From: CAYUNT01 sp964446285
GTDB lineage: Bacteria > Sumerlaeota > Sumerlaeia > SLMS01 > CAYUNT01
Direction: 5' to 3'
Assembly: GCA_964446285.1 (NCBI GenBank)
Contig: CAYUNT010000213.1
Coordinates: forward strand, 1 to 7,309
Length of the DNA stretch: 7,309 nt
Positions 6,805 through 7,309 of this stretch are shown here, piece after piece; position 1 is the stretch's first letter; every line of letters begins with the position of its first letter. The notes under the pieces are model-generated. The model saw only the letters and a program-made list of their open reading frames with translations, made no database searches and was not told where the DNA came from. A program made the translations under genes and the position numbers.

Positions 6805-6863
6805 AATCGCCTGTCATGGTTTTTGCGAAAAGGCTCAAAACCACGCCAGGCGATTTCCTTTTT
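6805..6863 (+). terminator. Probable intrinsic terminator of the RND operon
   Basis: AATCGCCTG (6805-6813) pairs with CAGGCGATT (6847-6855), 9 bp. An inner stem TGGTTTT (6817-6823) pairs with AAAACCA (6837-6843), 7 bp. The two tiers are separated by a 3x3 internal loop that itself allows one C-G pair, and the apical loop is 13 bases (6824-6836). Thymines follow at 6854-6856 and 6859-6863, interrupted by CC. It starts 30 bases after the pump stop codon. Position, stem strength and T-richness favour termination; the interrupted T-tract and the length of the hairpin leave some doubt. Confidence 0.65.
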
Positions 6864-7039
6864 GCATCTCTCTGCTCCGCGAAGACGCTTTGCTTGTTAT
6901 GACCAGCATTTTTGCCTTCTTTAAGCACGCCTGGATTCTCCCTACCGGTTCCTGACTATTATTTTTAGCGGATCGCCGCAAGGAGGCCTGGTCAATTCCT
7001 GGACGCCGGCGAAGGGGCAAATGCACTCGCAAATGGGAG

Positions 7040-7068
7040 AACAGGTCCGAAGCCAAACAGGTCCGAAG
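7040..7068 (+). repeat. Two 13-base direct repeats
   Basis: AACAGGTCCGAAG occurs at 7040-7052 and again at 7056-7068, a 16-base period with three spacer bases. The second copy opens the first GAA hairpin of the cluster; the first copy lacks the closing arm (CCAA instead of GACC), so it looks like a partial duplication. Just upstream, GCAAATG is also repeated at 7017-7023 and 7029-7035. Confidence 0.8.
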
Positions 7069-7212
7069 GACCGGCCTCAATACAGCCCAGGCCGGAGCGA
7101 AGCGAAGGCCTGGGTTGCCGGGTGTCCAACACGAGTCCAAGCTCCGAAGGAGCGGCCTCAAGAAACGCAAAAGGCGGCCTTTTCCCATATTGTTCTGTCG
7201 CCCCTTCAGGGC
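7060..7212. repeat. Three covarying GAA-loop mini-hairpin repeats (two direct, one inverted)
   Basis: Copy 1 (+, 7060-7072) is GGTCC-GAA-GGACC. Copy 2 (+, 7141-7153) is GCTCC-GAA-GGAGC. Copy 3 (- strand, 7200-7212) is GCCCT-GAA-GGGGC. The loop is constant while paired positions change together: stem position 2 is G-C, C-G, C-G; position 3 is T-A, T-A, C-G; position 5 is C-G, C-G, T-G. Copies 1 and 2 are each followed by GGCCTCAA (7073-7080, 7154-7161), exactly 81 bases apart. From memory, intergenic repeats with a CCxGAAGGxxCG core are common in Planctomycetes/Verrucomicrobia-like genomes; I could not check this. Confidence 0.7.
7086..7114. repeat. Perfect 8-bp inverted repeat inside the repeat cluster
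   Basis: CCCAGGCC (7086-7093) pairs with GGCCTGGG (7107-7114) around a 13-base loop containing AGCGA-AGCGA, itself a 5-base tandem repeat. It sits between GAA-hairpin copies 1 and 2. A small GTGT/ACAC stem follows near 7122-7132. No T-tract follows, so it does not look like a terminator. Confidence 0.7.
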
Positions 7213-7280
7213 TGGGGAGTTTGGGGGGGGAGCGATGACCCACGCCTACGCTTCGCACCGACCTGCCCTGTAGTATTGCC

Positions 7281-7306
7281 GCGCCTGCGGCGCTCTCGCC
7301 TATGGC
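7281..7306. repeat. Short tandem mini-hairpins at the right edge
   Basis: GCGCC-TGC-GGCGC (7281-7293) is followed by a smaller GCC-TAT-GGC (7298-7306). Both have three-base loops, and the pattern appears to continue beyond the window. It differs in sequence from the GAA-loop hairpins upstream, so it may be a second repeat type. Confidence 0.5.
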
Positions 7307-7309
7307 CTT

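Larger units (their letters stand above)
6775..7309. other. Noncoding 3' region without a credible gene
   Basis: About 535 bases with no ORF that has both a ribosome binding site and family-like sequence. The first 90 bases hold the probable RND operon terminator. From 6864 to about 7016 I see nothing recognisable apart from short T-rich runs (for example near 6909-6915 and 6961-6966). From 7017 onward the DNA is a dense set of short direct and inverted repeats. Reading frames on both strands across this part translate to low-complexity Pro/Arg/Gly-rich peptides, consistent with structured noncoding DNA. Confidence 0.75.

Noticed and set aside
7040..7161. CRISPR array
   Set aside because: Only two 13-base direct repeats with a 3-base spacer, plus hairpins at an 81-base period; no regular repeat-spacer pattern and no cas genes.
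6835..7258. Minus-strand frames across the 3' repeat region (6835-7188 and 6992-7258)
   Set aside because: Their sequence is dictated by hairpin repeats, is Pro/Arg/Gly-rich and has no supporting ribosome binding site or family match. Compensatory stem changes argue for structure, not protein.

Overview
This window comes from a Gram-negative (diderm) bacterium with a fairly high G+C content. The diderm call rests on the periplasmic adaptor and RND pump pair. The 3' noncoding DNA contains short GAA-loop hairpin repeats that, from memory, resemble intergenic repeats of Planctomycetes, Verrucomicrobia, Lentisphaerae and related uncultured lineages. That taxonomic hint is inference only, and no marker gene is present to test it.

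All recognisable genes are on the + strand. (1) 24-1340: an SO_0444/ArsP_1-type inner-membrane metal permease with a Cys-rich central loop and a C-terminal copper-chaperone-like HMA domain. The HMA part has its own well-placed Shine-Dalgarno and ATG, so it may also be made alone. (2) 1341-1488: a leader-like gap with a possible 22-residue ORF and two mutually exclusive hairpins. (3) 1489-1983: a non-haem ferritin with a complete ferroxidase centre. (4) 1984-2113: a gap holding a 14-bp-stem inverted repeat. (5) 2114-3241: an RND periplasmic adaptor. (6) 3238-6774: an RND inner-membrane pump overlapping the adaptor by ATGA, with unusual Ser-rich and His/Ala/Lys-rich segments. (7) 6775-7309: no credible gene. 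It holds a two-tier hairpin that probably terminates the RND operon, then a cluster of short covarying hairpin repeats running off the right edge.

The working picture is a metal and toxin homeostasis block: a permease expelling soft metals (Cu/Zn-like) from the cytoplasm, a ferritin storing and detoxifying iron, and a two-gene RND exporter whose outer-membrane channel must be encoded elsewhere. The first three functions are recognisable families. Joint regulation is inferred from same-strand proximity only. I see no wholly new enzymatic system. The points most worth a second look are the internal HMA start, the structured intergenic regions, the RND C-terminal tail and the covarying repeat cluster.
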